From Symbiodinium natans (taxonomy: Eukaryota > Sar > Dinophyceae > Suessiales > Symbiodiniaceae): a stretch of 64,000 nt of DNA. This document shows positions 24,997 to 35,817 of this stretch, piece by piece. The position numbers were made by a program, and so were the translations under genes. The first letter of the stretch is position 1, and every line of letters starts with the position of its first letter. The notes below the pieces were generated by a model. That model saw nothing but the letters and a program-made list of their open reading frames with translations, was not told the DNA's origin and searched no databases. Where the stretch lies: positions 124,001-188,000 of the forward strand of contig CAJNDS010002363.1 in assembly GCA_905221605.1 (NCBI GenBank), written 5' to 3'.

Positions 24997-26117
24997 TTAC
25001 ACAGAATCGGCCGAAAGGGCCAGGGCTGAGATGTCTGCAGGGTTTAGGGTTTAACCCTAAACCCTAAACCCTAAACCCTAAACCCTAGACCCTAAACCCT
25101 AAATCCTAAACCTTTAGGGTTTAGCAGGTTGTTAGCTGCTTTTTTTCCACCCTCTTCGCTCCCTGGCGCGGTCGCTGGGTCTAGACCATCGGCTGGCAAC
25201 TCAAGAACCAGCACAGACTCCACATGGCGCGTCTGTGGGAAGAGGTCGAAAGGTCCTCGGAGCGCATGCTTAGGGTTTAGGGTTTAGGGTTTAGGGTTTA
25301 GGGTTTAGGGTTTAGGGTTTAGGGTTTAGGGTTTAGGGTTTAGGGTTTAGGGTTTAGGGTTTAGGGTTTAGGTTTAGGGTTAACCTGTTCACACCCGATG
25401 TGCAGGAACGGGAGTGGGGTATGGCTTGGGGTTTAAGCCATGTTGTGCAGGATGCCACACGTCAGGCTGCAAATAGATTCCCGCGATACTCCCTTGCTTT
25501 ATAACTTTATAACCTATATACACTACACATGCAGAATAAGGACCCATGCCTCGGATCCCTATAAACAAGGGCATAGTTCCCTCCTTACACGAGATGAATC
25601 GAGACGAGCCTCTCACGCATGGAAAGAAGGGGTTAGGGGTTAGGGCTTAGGGTGGACCTACATTCTCCCAAAGTCCTACCTAGATGATCACTCAAGTTGG
25701 GACGCGTGTGCTGTTGAAAGTTCGTGCTTGGTGCACAGATGATGACATCTCAGCTCCCAAACACCCTCCTGACTCAACGTCGACTCCGCGCAGATTTGCT
25801 GCCAGAGGCACGAACTGACTGAGGCTCATATCCGGCAGCGTGCAGCACTTGCAGGTCGCGTGCCTGTCGAAATCTGCTCTCGGGTCGCCCCTCAACCACA
25901 GGTAAGCTCTGCAGTTTTAGGGTTTAGGGATTAAAGGGTTTAGGGTTTTAAGGGTTTAGGGTTTAAAGGGGGATGTAAAGGGTTTAGGGTTCACCTCCCA
26001 GCCAGCGTGACAAGCTTCCTTGAAATCCACATTCCGGCTCTCTAGGTCTGAGTTTGGGATGTGAGACTGTGGAGAGGCTCAGGGGCTGGATACCCTAGCC
26101 AAAAAGAAGAAAGGGTA

Positions 26118-26160
<43 letters not shown>

Positions 26161-27762
26161 TAGGAATCTGTAGATAACCGAAAAAAGTTGAAGGTTGCCT
26201 ACCCAGTCACTAAGGATGGGTGGATTCTTATAGGGTGGCCTTTCTGAATTGAAAGCCCCAAAGAGACCCTTAGCACACAAGACCACAGAAAGCAACCCGA
26301 GAGGACTAGGTTTAGGGTTTAGGGTTTGGTGTTTAGGGTTCAGGGTTTAGGAGGTTCATGGGTAGAAATAGGGCAATTAAGGCGGAACCAGACCAGCAAA
26401 GAACCCACTCCTCTGCCCCAAACCGGAAACCATGGGATCCCTAAGCCCTAAGCCCTAAACCCTAAAACCCTAAACCCGAAGCCCTAAGCCCTAAACCCTA
26501 AACCCCCCAGCCTCATCCTGTAACTTAGCCCCCAAAGGCAAAGAACCTACAACCTTACTTGAAGGTTCATGGTTGCTTACAAGTATGGTTAGAAGTTATA
26601 AGTCCCCTAAATTGGCATGTTCCCACTTCTACTAACAGTCACTAATAGGGATTACTACAGGGGGTACTATGCTAAGGACTGTTAGTATAAGGGGGAACAT
26701 CCCAAACCTTTAAAAATGTTATAGCCGTAGTTGCCTTACTTTTCACCCGAATCGCTTCTAAGTGTCCATGAACCTCCAAGTAACAGCTGAATTTCCCCCC
26801 CCCCCCCCCCCCCCCAAACCCTGAACTCTAAGAAAGAGCCCTGTATCCTCAACCCTGCTAGCCCCCTAAACCCAAGCTGCTCAACCCTTCCACAGGCCTG
26901 CGTGGCGGGGTCGCAGGAGACCTGGTTGCCGGCCCAGAAATTTCTCTTTTGCCTAAACCGTCAACGCTTTACCCTAAACCCCGAAGCCCTAAACCCTAAT
27001 TTGTAACCCAGGACTGCTGAGGCTCCGCAAGACCCAAACCCGAAACAAACCCATAAGTCAAGGGACGGAAGGAGGGACCCTTGTAAGGGACCCTAGGGTT
27101 TGTTTTGGGGTTATTTCGGGGCGACTTAGGTATATAGGGGCTATATAAGGTGTCTAGAGTCCCCTTCTAGGGGTCCCTCCTTGTACCCCTTAAGTAAGCG
27201 CTTTGAAGCAGACAAGTCGGACATAACAAAGATGCAGGGCGTTTAGGGTTGATAGGGGCCGAGACTTCTGGGAGGTTGCCCTCCTCCCCCCACGCCCGCT
27301 TCGGGGGCAAGCGGCAGGCGGGCAAGACACCTAAGCCCCGAACCCCTCAGCCCTGACACCATGTCACCCCGTGCTACCCCTCCATTTCTGCCCCCCGCCC
27401 CCACCCCCGCCCTGAATCCTAAACCCTTTTCCCTACACCCTCAACCCAAAACCCTAAACACCAAGCCCCAAAACCCGAGGTCGCTTGGATATTTCGAGTT
27501 GGGGCTGTTAAGAGACTGCAACTGCGAGGCGTAAACCACTCGCCGTGGGCGCCACTCCGTCAGCAGCTGACCTGCAGACTTGGTGTAGGGTTTAGGCTGC
27601 GATTTGGGCTTTTTCAGGCTGTAGGACTCTTGCCTTGAGGCCAAACATAAAGTCGCCCTTGTGGCTAGGAAAGCCAAAGTCCATGTCACATTGAGAGGAT
27701 ACGAGAAGCGAAGAGAAGATGAGAGAAGATATGAGCGGGAGAGGGAGAGGGAGAGGGGGGGG

Positions 27763-27816
<54 letters not shown>

Positions 27817-30800
27817 CAGAGAGAGACAGAGAGAGAGTCAGAGTGCGCGGCTCAAAGGCGGCTGTTAAGGCTTGCTCTGCTGCCAAGTGGCATGTTTCTC
27901 GAGATAAGCCTGCATGGGTGGGGATCGAAGGCCTACATGATCATTTTCACGGAGATGCCTGCGTATGCGTGGGGCGCAGAATATGCAGCTTCGTTCCACA
28001 CAAATGGACACCTCCGATGCAACAGGGGCAGTCTCCAACCTGCTATGCAATTCGCAAACCCTAAACCCCAAACGCAAAACCCTAAACCAAAAACCCAAAA
28101 CGGAAAACCCTAGACCCTTCCTCCCCACACAGCCTTCCCTTGGAGGGTCCACAACAACTGTGGAGATCCGCGCCGGCGCCTCCTGTCCAAACGAACTCCC
28201 TCGATGGCAAAACATCTTACCTGAAGGCTTTAAGGCTCCAAGGACCCTCCTACAGAGGGACTGGTACCTCCCAAGTAAGGAGGGTTCTGGCGTCTCAATT
28301 CCTGGGGTTTCTGAGGGCCCAAGAGCCTTAATTAGGGCACATCAAACACTCTACCCCTAAACCCTAAACCCTAGAACCCAGAACCCCAAACCCCATCGGC
28401 CCCGCAGTAAGTACGCCATACCCCCTAAAACCCCAAACCCTAAACCCCAAAACCCCAAAACAGCCCTCCGTAAATCCTATCCGCCAACACTCATCCCCTC
28501 GAGACCCTGGAAACAAAACCCCGAGCTCCAAGCCCTCCTGAAGCAGGCTGTGCTGCGTCTCGACATGGGTTTCGGTTTAGGGTTTAGGGTTAGATGAGTT
28601 TAAATCATGTGGTATAGAACTTGTGCAGCTTCCCCACAGGGCCAAACTCTCAGCTCTGAAGCAAAGAACGCCCACCTTCCTCACACCCCTAAACCCTAAA
28701 CCCTAAACCCCAAACCCTAAACCCTAAACCCTAAACCCTAAGCCCCCCCCCCCCCCCCCCCCCCACCCTCCAAGTCCTTCGCGACTTGTGCTAAGCCCCT
28801 CCGTGCATCGCCACGGATGAACTTTGCATTGCAGATGCTGTTGAGCTTGGCATTCCTAAGCTTTGGCGTTTAGGGTTTAGGGTTTGGGGTTTGGGGTTTA
28901 GGGTTTAGGGTTCAGGGCTTCGGGTTTAGGCCATTAGGGCTGGGTGGGTTTAGGAGGGGCTTAGATTTTGGGGTCAGTGCTATGTTCCGGGCAAGTGAGC
29001 GGATGGTGTGTTCAAAAAGTCTGAGGCATGTAGCTGGTGGGGGCTACACAGAAGAGAAGCAAAAGACGCAGGCTGAAAGGCAGCCCTTCTTCATGATTAG
29101 GGTTTGGGGTTTAGGGTAGTTTAGGGGTATTGCAATCTTTGCATGGAGGAGCAGAATGACAGTTATGTGCATGTCATGGGCTTGAGAGGCTGTCGAAGAG
29201 CCCTTTTAGGGTGTACAGGGCTTTGCAGGGTTTGTGGGGGTTCAGAAGGACCCTAACCCTGACCCTAAACTAACCCGAAACACTACACCCGGTTTATAGG
29301 GTTTGCAGAGAAACTTTCACTTCGGTTCACCTCTTGAGGCTTCTTGCAACCAAGCCTCTCGCGGGCAAGGGCGACGGCCTTCTTGTCTACCTCGATGCCG
29401 AAGGTGGCTTCGAAAAGGCTGCTTCCTTGTAGGCGAGCCCACAAAAATGGGCACCTTTCAGCCGTACAAACCCCCCGCAACCCTCAAGCCCTTAAGCCCT
29501 CCCCAAAACCTAAAACGATCTGTGGGGGAGACTTCGACGAATTCTGGCCCCCCCTAGTGCCTAAGAAGACAAGGTTTCGGCTGGTTAGGAGAAGTATCCT
29601 GCCGTTACACCAGACACTTGGGGTTGATCGGAATTAGGGATTTTAGGGTTTAGGGTTTAAAGGTTTAAGGGTTAGGGTTTAGAGCTTAGGGTGAATTTCA
29701 AGTGCTTCCTGCCAGGGCAAACAGCCCCACGCCGCAGTAGACATCGATGAGGAATTGAGGGCGGCCTCCAGGCAGCACGGCCATGACTTCCAAACTCGAT
29801 TTTTCCCTATTTGCTGCATCCCTTCTCGCCCTAAACCCTAGACCCTTGAATCCTAAACCCTAAACCCTATAGCTAAACCCTAAGCCCTAAAGCAGCCTTG
29901 GAAGAAGCCAGCGAGCTCCCTGCAATGCGCCCGGGAACTCCGGATGCGCGGATTCAACCGCTTTGGGTTTAGGGTTTAGGGTTTAGGGTTTAGGGTTTAG
30001 GGTTTAGGGTTTAGGGTTTAGGGTTTAGGGTTTCAAGGCACTACCCACAGTGCTTCTCCCCGAAGAAAGCCTCCAGAGACCTTACAGGCTTGAGGGGGCT
30101 AGGGTTTAGGGTTTATAGGGTTTATAAGGGACAGCAAAGCGCCTTCCTCCCCTATCCACGAAGCGGCCGCTGCGTCCACCACAGCGCGGACGAAGCTAGG
30201 GAGGATGGATCCGTTTACCTGCGTCTGCGGGGATGCGGGTTTAGGGTAGAGAAAGATTTTGACATAGAAATGTGGTATGTGCAACGCAGGCCCCGTATTC
30301 GGCCCTTCTTTTAATGTAGAGTTTGCGGTCAAGGGTTTAGGGCGTAGGGGAATCTACCATCATGGCACTGGTAAACCCTAAACCCGCTCTTCGATACATG
30401 TTTCCGTCGGCAGCTTCATTCCGGGGTGAGGGGGCTTGGGGTTTCAGGTTGCGGGTCAAGGTTCGCATATATGCGCCCAAGGTCGCCTATGGCCCCCCGA
30501 GCGCCTGGAAGAAGCGGCCGGCAGCAAATTTAAACCTAGGGAGCCAGAAGGTTCAGGGGTCTAGAGGGCTTTAGTGGGTACAGAACTGTTATTTCAAACC
30601 CTAAACCCTGAAGCACATCTTTCTTTGAATGCAGACCTGTATAGCTTTCTGCGTTGCAACGGTGCTCGCCGGGTGATCGCTGCTTGGTTCCTATAGAGTT
30701 CTTTCCTACCTACTTACTGCAGTGGCTGGACGTAGAAAACCTAAGCCCTGAAACCCTAAAGCCCAATCTAGACCGGACCCTAAACCCTATACCCTAAACC

Positions 30801-31547
30801 CCAAACCCTAAACCCTAATTGAGTACCCCGATTCTGAGAGCCAGCCCAGAACAGATGCTCCACACAGGCAAAAAAAAACATGATGTCCCCTTTGGCAGAT
30901 CCAGCTTTTGACAGTACTTGGAGGAACCGGGTACTTATAACCCCGATTATAACTGTACTTCTAAGCCCCCTAAGTCCTCTAAATAGGCTATAGGTAGACC
31001 GACAACTGGGTCTATAAGTACCCCTGAACCTCCAAGTAGAGTGTTAAGAGCCCGGCCACTGACTGGCCCGGCGGCTTTTATGGATTGATCAAATGGGAGT
31101 GCCGTACACAAACGACACTATGCACCAAATGAATTGGGGTTGGTTGAGGGTTGAGGGTTTAGGGCGTTGGCATTTCACGTTCATCCATCGTGAAGTTGGA
31201 CGCATAGTGGCGGACACAGGGAGCACGTGGCAGCCACCCCGAACTTCGAAGCCCCGACTTGATAAAAGTGAATTCAAGATGCTTGCCAACTCCGGGGATC
31301 TCTTCTGTCATCACCTGCACGCAAAGTTGTGAACTGCGTGCTTGGGGAGTGGAATGATATGTGGCTGGTGTTCTTCCTTAAAGGGCAATATCGGGATTAT
31401 GTCTTATTAATCGGAGGTTCTTAAGCAAAGAGTAGTGTAGGACCTGAGGCAAAGGAATCAGGAATTTTGGACACAGGGCGAAGACCCACACGGAGCTTGC
31501 GCAACGCTTGATCCAGGTGTGCCACAAGGTTCATGCGCCCAGAGATA
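24997..31547 (-). CDS. TRM2/TrmA-type (uracil-5-)-methyltransferase, 13 exons, N-terminus unresolved
   Basis: This SAM-dependent RNA methyltransferase would make 5-methyluridine, probably in tRNA (TRM2 type). Minus-strand exons, all phase-compatible: 31547-31497, 31333-31283, 30535-30505, 30218-30160, 29794-29709, 29425-29356, 28855-28777, 28182-28116, 27571-27531, 26921-26898, 25863-25810, 25268-25187 and 25034-24997 (stop TAA). Motifs in family order are FKFAAGRFFQ then VNGSILPSFV, LIDVYCGVGLFAL (SAM motif I), FGIEVDKKAVALARER then NAKLNSICNAKFIRGDA, VVVDPPREGC, RPRRVVY then VSCDPATQ (catalytic Cys), ARDLQVLHAAGYEPQSVR, and PFDLFPQTRHVESV (active-site Glu). About 243 codons are resolved. 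Upstream parts are missing; a possible further exon with VIETDAVVSPS lies at 34260-34221. Introns hold telomeric arrays and fold-back elements. Donors at 31282, 30504, 29355, 27530, 26897 and 25809 read GC, and the one at 29708 reads GA. The family match is from memory of conserved motifs. The exact substrate (tRNA U54 or rRNA) is inferred. Confidence 0.85.
25035..25186 (-). repeat. Last intron of the methyltransferase: head-to-head telomeric repeats
   Basis: TTTAGGGTTTAACCCTAAA forms a perfect inversion point at 25041-25060. It is followed by (CCCTAAA)n to about 25100 and then a tail-to-tail switch back to TTTAGGG near 25115-25127. The intron would end in a telomere unit altered to CCCTGCAG, just before the final 38-bp exon. 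Confidence 0.7.
25269..25382 (+). repeat. (TTTAGGG)n array occupying a methyltransferase intron
   Basis: About 16 units abut the penultimate exon directly. On the coding (minus) strand the array reads CCCTAAA and its last unit is CCCTAAG, whose AG serves as the inferred acceptor before codons for HALRGPFDLF. The intron continues to its donor at 25809. Confidence 0.85.
25895..26555. repeat. Intronic telomere variants and (TA)n
   Basis: Between two methyltransferase exons lie degenerate TTTAGGG tracts (25915-25992 and 26308-26352), a (TA)n microsatellite at 26121-26158 and CCCTAAA motifs near 26440-26505. No additional exon is recognised. Confidence 0.7.
26555..26790. repeat. Nested fold-back elements
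   Basis: The outer arms are ACTTGAAGGTTCATGG near 26560 and CCATGAACCTCCAAGTA near 26770. Between them, at 26613-26704, sits a complete second element with arms GTTCCCACTTCTACTAACAG and CTGTTAGTATAAGGGGGAAC. This shows that the second family inserted into the first. Confidence 0.75.
27055..27190. repeat. Fold-back element, GGAGGGACCC family
   Basis: The arms AAGGAGGGACCCTTGTAAGG and AGGGGTCCCTCCTTGTACCC are inverted. Related sequence occurs near 37335-37400 and 48660-48735. It lies in a methyltransferase intron. Confidence 0.65.
27733..27836. repeat. GA-rich microsatellite in a methyltransferase intron
   Basis: Purine-rich GAGAGGGAGAGG followed by (GA)n interrupted by GATA and GACA. It lies between the exons at 27531-27571 and 28116-28182. 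Confidence 0.85.
28232..28337. repeat. Dispersed element shared with 49552-49650
   Basis: GGCTCCAAGGA, CAGAGGGAC, GGAGGGTTCTGG and GTTTCTGAGGGCCCA are in the same order as at 49552-49650, with about 80% or better identity by eye. Inverted sub-segments are present. It lies next to the exon ending at 28182. Confidence 0.7.
28684..28764 (-). repeat. (CCCTAAA)n followed by poly-C tract
   Basis: About eight telomeric units run into a ~20-bp pure C run (poly-G on the coding strand). It borders the methyltransferase exon at 28777-28855. Confidence 0.85.
29966..30033 (+). repeat. (TTTAGGG)n intronic telomeric array
   Basis: About ten perfect units. It lies in the intron between methyltransferase exons 29709-29794 and 30160-30218. 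Confidence 0.92.
30912..31042. repeat. Fold-back element, TACTTGGAGG family
   Basis: The arms AGTACTTGGAGGAACCGGG and CCCCTGAACCTCCAAGTAGA flank an inner inverted GTACTTATAACC segment. It lies in a methyltransferase intron. Confidence 0.72.
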
Positions 31548-31800
31548 CTATAGACCCTAAGCCCTACCCCTAAACCCTAAACCATAAACCCTATAGCCCT
31601 AAACCCTGAAGCCTAAACTCGAACAGGGCCATCACACTAACTGCGCAGGTACATACACAAGTACAATGGAACCTCTGGGTATGAAACCGATACACCTCTC
31701 TGAACCGAATGAGCCGACCACGCTGAACAGTTCCGTGACGTAGTTGTTCTTCTGCACTGTTCGGCTGAGGTTAGGGTTTACGTTGGGATTTTCCTCCTCA

Positions 31801-31877
31801 TTAAGTCCTTGATTGGGATTGTAGTACCCCCCTGTAATCCCTGTTAAGGACTGCTAGTATACGGGGGAACATCCCAA
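31801..31877. repeat. Fold-back element, GGGATGTTCCCC family (half decayed)
   Basis: CTGTTAAGGACTGCTAGTAT followed by ACGGGGGAACATCCCAAG forms the right arm. The left arm (TTAAGTCCTTGATTGGGATT) is shortened. Confidence 0.65.
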
Positions 31878-32015
31878 GTTTTGTGGCTTAAGGGATATCG
31901 TAAAACGCAGAGTCTTCCCAAGCAGGCCTGGTTCCACCTATCGCACACCACGCCATCTAGCCTCGTTTGACGGAGCAACGACACCTGGGCGCAATTGGCG
32001 AACATGTACATGGGG

Positions 32016-32102
32016 GTACCTTACTGGGGTTTTTCTTAGAAGGGCATCCTACTATTTGAGGGTCTAGTTTAGGGCTCCCTTATTTTCGTAAACCCCCACA
32101 TA
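32016..32102. repeat. Element of the GGGGGTTTACGA family
   Basis: GGGGGTACCTTACTGGGGTT, CTACTATTTGAG and TTATTTTCGTAAACCCCCAC correspond to elements at 46096, 46360, 46850 and 63702. Confidence 0.55.
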
Positions 32103-32409
32103 GGTTTATTTAGGGCTTAGAGTTGTGTTTGTTGCACTGCAGAGAGGGCTGATATGTCCTGCGTGGCATGCTAGGACGGAAAGTCCAGGCCTGTGGCCCT
32201 CTGAACTACGACTTGCCCGGCAGAATACCCCTGTTGCAGTTCCCAGCAACATTCCCAACTAGTGGTATCTGACATCGGTGTAGGGTTTAGAGCTCTAGGG
32301 TTCTACACAGTCTCAGGCCTTATATCATCTAGGCCTTACTACGTTTTAGAAGGATTTAGGGTGGCTGCGGCTGGGGTTTAGGGTTTAAGGTTTAGGGCCG
32401 GTTTAGGGT

Positions 32410-33660
32410 TTACGGCTTAGGCTTCAGTCTTAGTCGCTCACTCTCTCGCAAGGCCGGCAAGGTTCGTTGATCTGTGTAGGGACAAAGACGAGTCCGGAGA
32501 CGCGATTGCTTGGGCTCAAAGGAGTAAAAAACGAGACAAAGTAAAACCCGACCCCCCCACCCCTCGGAGCCCATCAACCACACCTCCAGATCCAGCAGAC
32601 TAAAAGATACGCAAAGTAATCACTGGACAGGGGTAAAAATCAATCAGACTGGCAGTCCGTCAGGCATGTGCTCAAAGAGAAACCGTCAAAAGGTAAGACC
32701 CATCACCCCAACCATTTCCTGACAGACAAGCCCAAAAGGTCCTTATCACCAGGAAATGACTCATGGTGAAACTCCCCTTCGCTTCTCATTTCAGCTCCTC
32801 AGTCTCCCTCCCGTATCTTGGCACTTTCATGTCACGTCTGTGCGCTTTCACCTCGCCTCAGCACCACACACTGCCGTGGCCGAGATGCCTCCTTGACGTC
32901 ATGACGCTCCTTCCTTCCCTTCTTCCCTTCCGAATTCCCGGGCTGTCTTGGGCTCGGCAGCGATGGTGTCGAAACGCCCTGGCTTAGGCGCTGACATGTT
33001 GGCACAAACTGGCATTCGAGACCTTTGCTCCCGAACACCTAAACCACGCCAGAAATCCGAACTGCCCTAGTCAGCACTGCGCTGGCAGTCTCCCTCATAG
33101 GCCATCGTAGGCCGTCTGTCCCGCTGTGCCGAACTGAGGCTGTGTGAGATTTCGACTGGGCTGGACGGTTTAGATTGACCAAGAACTTCCTAAGCCCTTT
33201 CTGCTCACGGGCTCGCTCATGTGCCCGGCCGGTGGTGTACGACTAGTGAACAGATACGTCATATGCGAGCAAAGGTAGGGGGTATCGAAAGAATGACTCC
33301 ACGACAGACACTTCACAACAGATGTGGGCTTCAACATCTGTATGCACGCATGACAGGTAAACCTGACACCCTAAACCCTGAAGTCCCTGAACCTCAGCTG
33401 AAACCCTGAAAACAACAAATCGAGCCCAGACCTGATTCCTAAAAGAAGCAACCCCTAAACCTGTAACCCTCTAACGATCCTCTAAAGCATCGCCAAAAAA
33501 ATGGACCCCGGACTTTCGAAACCGAAAGCCCTCAAACACAAAAAACACACCGCTAAACCCACCAAACCTTTTTTGCATCCGGTCTCCCTCCTGCTGGATA
33601 CAAACCTCACCCTAAACCCTAAACCCTAAGCCCTGAACCCAAAACCTCAAAACAGGAGCT
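32410..33660. other. Low-repeat stretch, no gene confirmed
   Basis: Open frames on both strands (for example 32763-32987 plus and 32832-33038 minus) overlap and have no family motif. The missing N-terminal exons of the methyltransferase would be expected somewhere in 31.6-35 kb on the minus strand, but I could not pick them out with confidence. Confidence 0.4.
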
Positions 33661-33683
33661 CCCTGAACCCTAACACCTACTTG

Positions 33684-33945
33684 AAAGGTTCATTCATGAG
33701 TGCATACATTGCAGGGTTCTAAGTCCCCTACAGAAAACCCAAACTTGGGATGTTGCTATCACAGTCCTTATAGTACCCCAAATTAAACTCCCCATTGAGG
33801 ACTGTTAGTATAAAAGGGGTAACATCCCAACCCTAAACCCTAAACCCTAGACCCTAAACCCTAAATCCTAAGCCCTAAACCCTAAACCCTAAACCCCTAA
33901 AGCCTAAAGCCTAAAGCCTAAAGCCTAAACCCTAAACCCTACTTG
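33684..33945. repeat. Fold-back elements joined to (CCCTAAA)n
   Basis: An ACTTGAAAGGTTCA arm at 33684 leads into a complete GGGATGTT-family element at 33745-33830. A CCCTAAA array with AGCCTAA variants then follows to about 33945. Confidence 0.75.
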
Positions 33946-34301
33946 CAGCCCTGGTAGCCAGCTCCCCGCGCTTCCGCTGCGAAGCAGCACGCCGGGCAGC
34001 TTGAGAGAGCGGTGCCTTACTGGAAACCAAACACCTTTTTGTTTAGGGTTTAGGGTTTAGGGTTTAGGGTTTAGGGTTTAGGGTTTAGGGTTTAGGCTTA
34101 GCAGGAGGGTTCAGGTGCTTAGGCTCGTTGAGGTTCAGGCTTTGGGGTTCTCGGGGTGCCTTGCTGTGCCAGAGCTCCCGAGGCCCACGAAAAGGAGGGT
34201 CGGTTGGAAGGTGCTCTGACTGGGTGACACCACAGCATCAGTTTCAATGACGTTCTGATGCTTTTCAAGTGTACTAGATCGTATAGAGTTCACGGCCAGG
34301 C

Positions 34302-34507
34302 TAGGGTTTAGGGTTTAGGGTTTAGGGTTTAGGGTTTAGGGTTTAGGGTTTAGGGTTTAGGGTTTAGGGTTTAGGGTTTAGGGTTTAGGGTTTAGGGTTT
34401 AGGGTTTAGGGTTTAGGGTTTAGGGTTTAGGGTTTAGGGTTTAGGGTTTAGGGTTTAGGGTTTAGGGTTTAGGGTTTAGGGTTTAGGATTCGGGTTTATA
34501 GGGTTTA
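34302..34507 (+). repeat. Long (TTTAGGG)n interstitial telomeric array
   Basis: About 27 nearly perfect units make this the second longest telomeric array in the window. A shorter array lies at 34041-34098. Confidence 0.95.
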
Positions 34508-34798
34508 GGCTCGAGAAAGGGGCTCCTCTTGCCGCTTGTCTGGACCCTTCGGCCTCCCTACCTTTGGGAACCTCCCCCCTCCTTCGCGCGTACTTCAAGC
34601 AATCGTTCTTCTGATATGTGTCTACCTCTGGTGATCTCTCTAAAGTATGTTCTTTTTTCGGGTGCTTATTTCAAGACCCTAATTTGGAGGACTGACCATA
34701 TATAGATCGAAGTATATATATATATACACCCACACATGCGTAGGCATGTAGATCCGTGTGTTCGAGTGGGAAGTTGGGAAGATTTGTGTTCGAGCCTG

Positions 34799-35095
34799 TA
34801 TGATACTAGACCCAACAGTAACCCAGGAATGAAAAGGGTACCCCTTTTGGGTTTAAAGGTGGTTGGGAGAGAACCTGAACCCTAAACAACAGGGAAGAAG
34901 GGCCTACTCTGGGTCCTAGAACAACATTCACAGCAATCACAACGATTGAGCAATGCCATCGCCATCGAGTCAGAGGTGTATACTTAATCCCTGTTCCCCT
35001 AGGAAGAAAAAAAGGATCCTTTTTGTTTATGTATAAGAAAGCCCATAGCCCAAAAAGTAAGAAAGGATCCCTAACACTGATCTAGTATAGGGGCA
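34799..35095. repeat. Dispersed elements (GGGTACCC / GGATCC types)
   Basis: 34799-34918 shares TACTAGACCCAA, AAAGGGTACCC, GTTTAAAGG and CTCTGGTCCTA-like blocks with 38460-38577. 34985-35092 has inverted AAAGGATCC segments. No exon is seen. Confidence 0.55.
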
Positions 35096-35177
35096 GGACC
35101 TCAGCAGAGGTGCCAAGAATCTTGCCGCACGCTTGCGAAGCAATGCCTGGCCACAGCTGGTTTGGGGAGCTCCTCTG

Positions 35178-35260
35178 GGTTTAGGGTTTAGGGTTTAGGG
35201 TTTAGGGTTTTAGGGTTTTAGGTTTTAGGGTTTTAGGGTTTCAGGGCTTAGGCCTTAGGG
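35178..35260 (+). repeat. Telomeric array with TTTTAGGG variants
   Basis: TTTAGGG units change to TTTTAGGG-type units around 35205-35240. Confidence 0.85.
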
Positions 35261-35389
35261 CCGCTGCGTCCAAAAGTCTTGTGCAGCCCGGTACTTCAAG
35301 CAAACCAGCCCACACAAACCTGGTGCCCCGAACCGAGACCTGGAAACCTGACCGGGACAGTGTAGAATGCACCCGTCCAAGTGGACTTC

Positions 35390-35470
35390 CCTGAATCTTC
35401 CAGGGGCCGAATAGATAGGCTACTAGAACCCTGAAGGACTCAACTATTCGGTCCCTGGAAGTATAGGGCT
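35390..35470. repeat. Fold-back element, CTTCCAGGGGCC family
   Basis: The arms CTTCCAGGGGCCGAATAGA and TATTCGGTCCCTGGAAG are inverted around a ~35-bp loop. Confidence 0.72.
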
Positions 35471-35616
35471 ACTCTTATCGTTTGATCGAGCAGGGATGCT
35501 GCTGCTGGGAACGCTTGCGCTTTATTGCCGTTCTCATCGTTGCATCGAGAAAAATGCAATTTTTAGGCGTTGTGTGCACTTGTCTTTGCTTTTCGAATTG
35601 TAGGGGAAGGGGGGTC

Positions 35617-35758
35617 GTTTATCATCCCACCCACTGGCGATTCGGGTTGCGCATTACAGGTCTTCTCATCTGTGTCATTGGAACACCCCCGCGCGAGGGC
35701 GCAGGGCTCGTTTCAGGATGGTTTTGCGGGCTCTTTGGAGATAGGGCCCAAGGTCGAC
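35617..35758 (+). CDS. Possible plus-strand exon, unknown product
   Basis: After an AG at TTGTAG the plus strand stays open with protein-like composition, including SFIIPPTGDSGCALQVFSSV and AQGSFQDGFAGSLEIGPK. No family is recognised. It runs opposite to most exons here and has no clear partner exons, so it may be chance. Confidence 0.3.
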
Positions 35759-35817
35759 CCTAAACCCTGAACCCTAAACCCCACACCCTAAACCCTAAAC
35801 GCTAACAACATTGGCCC

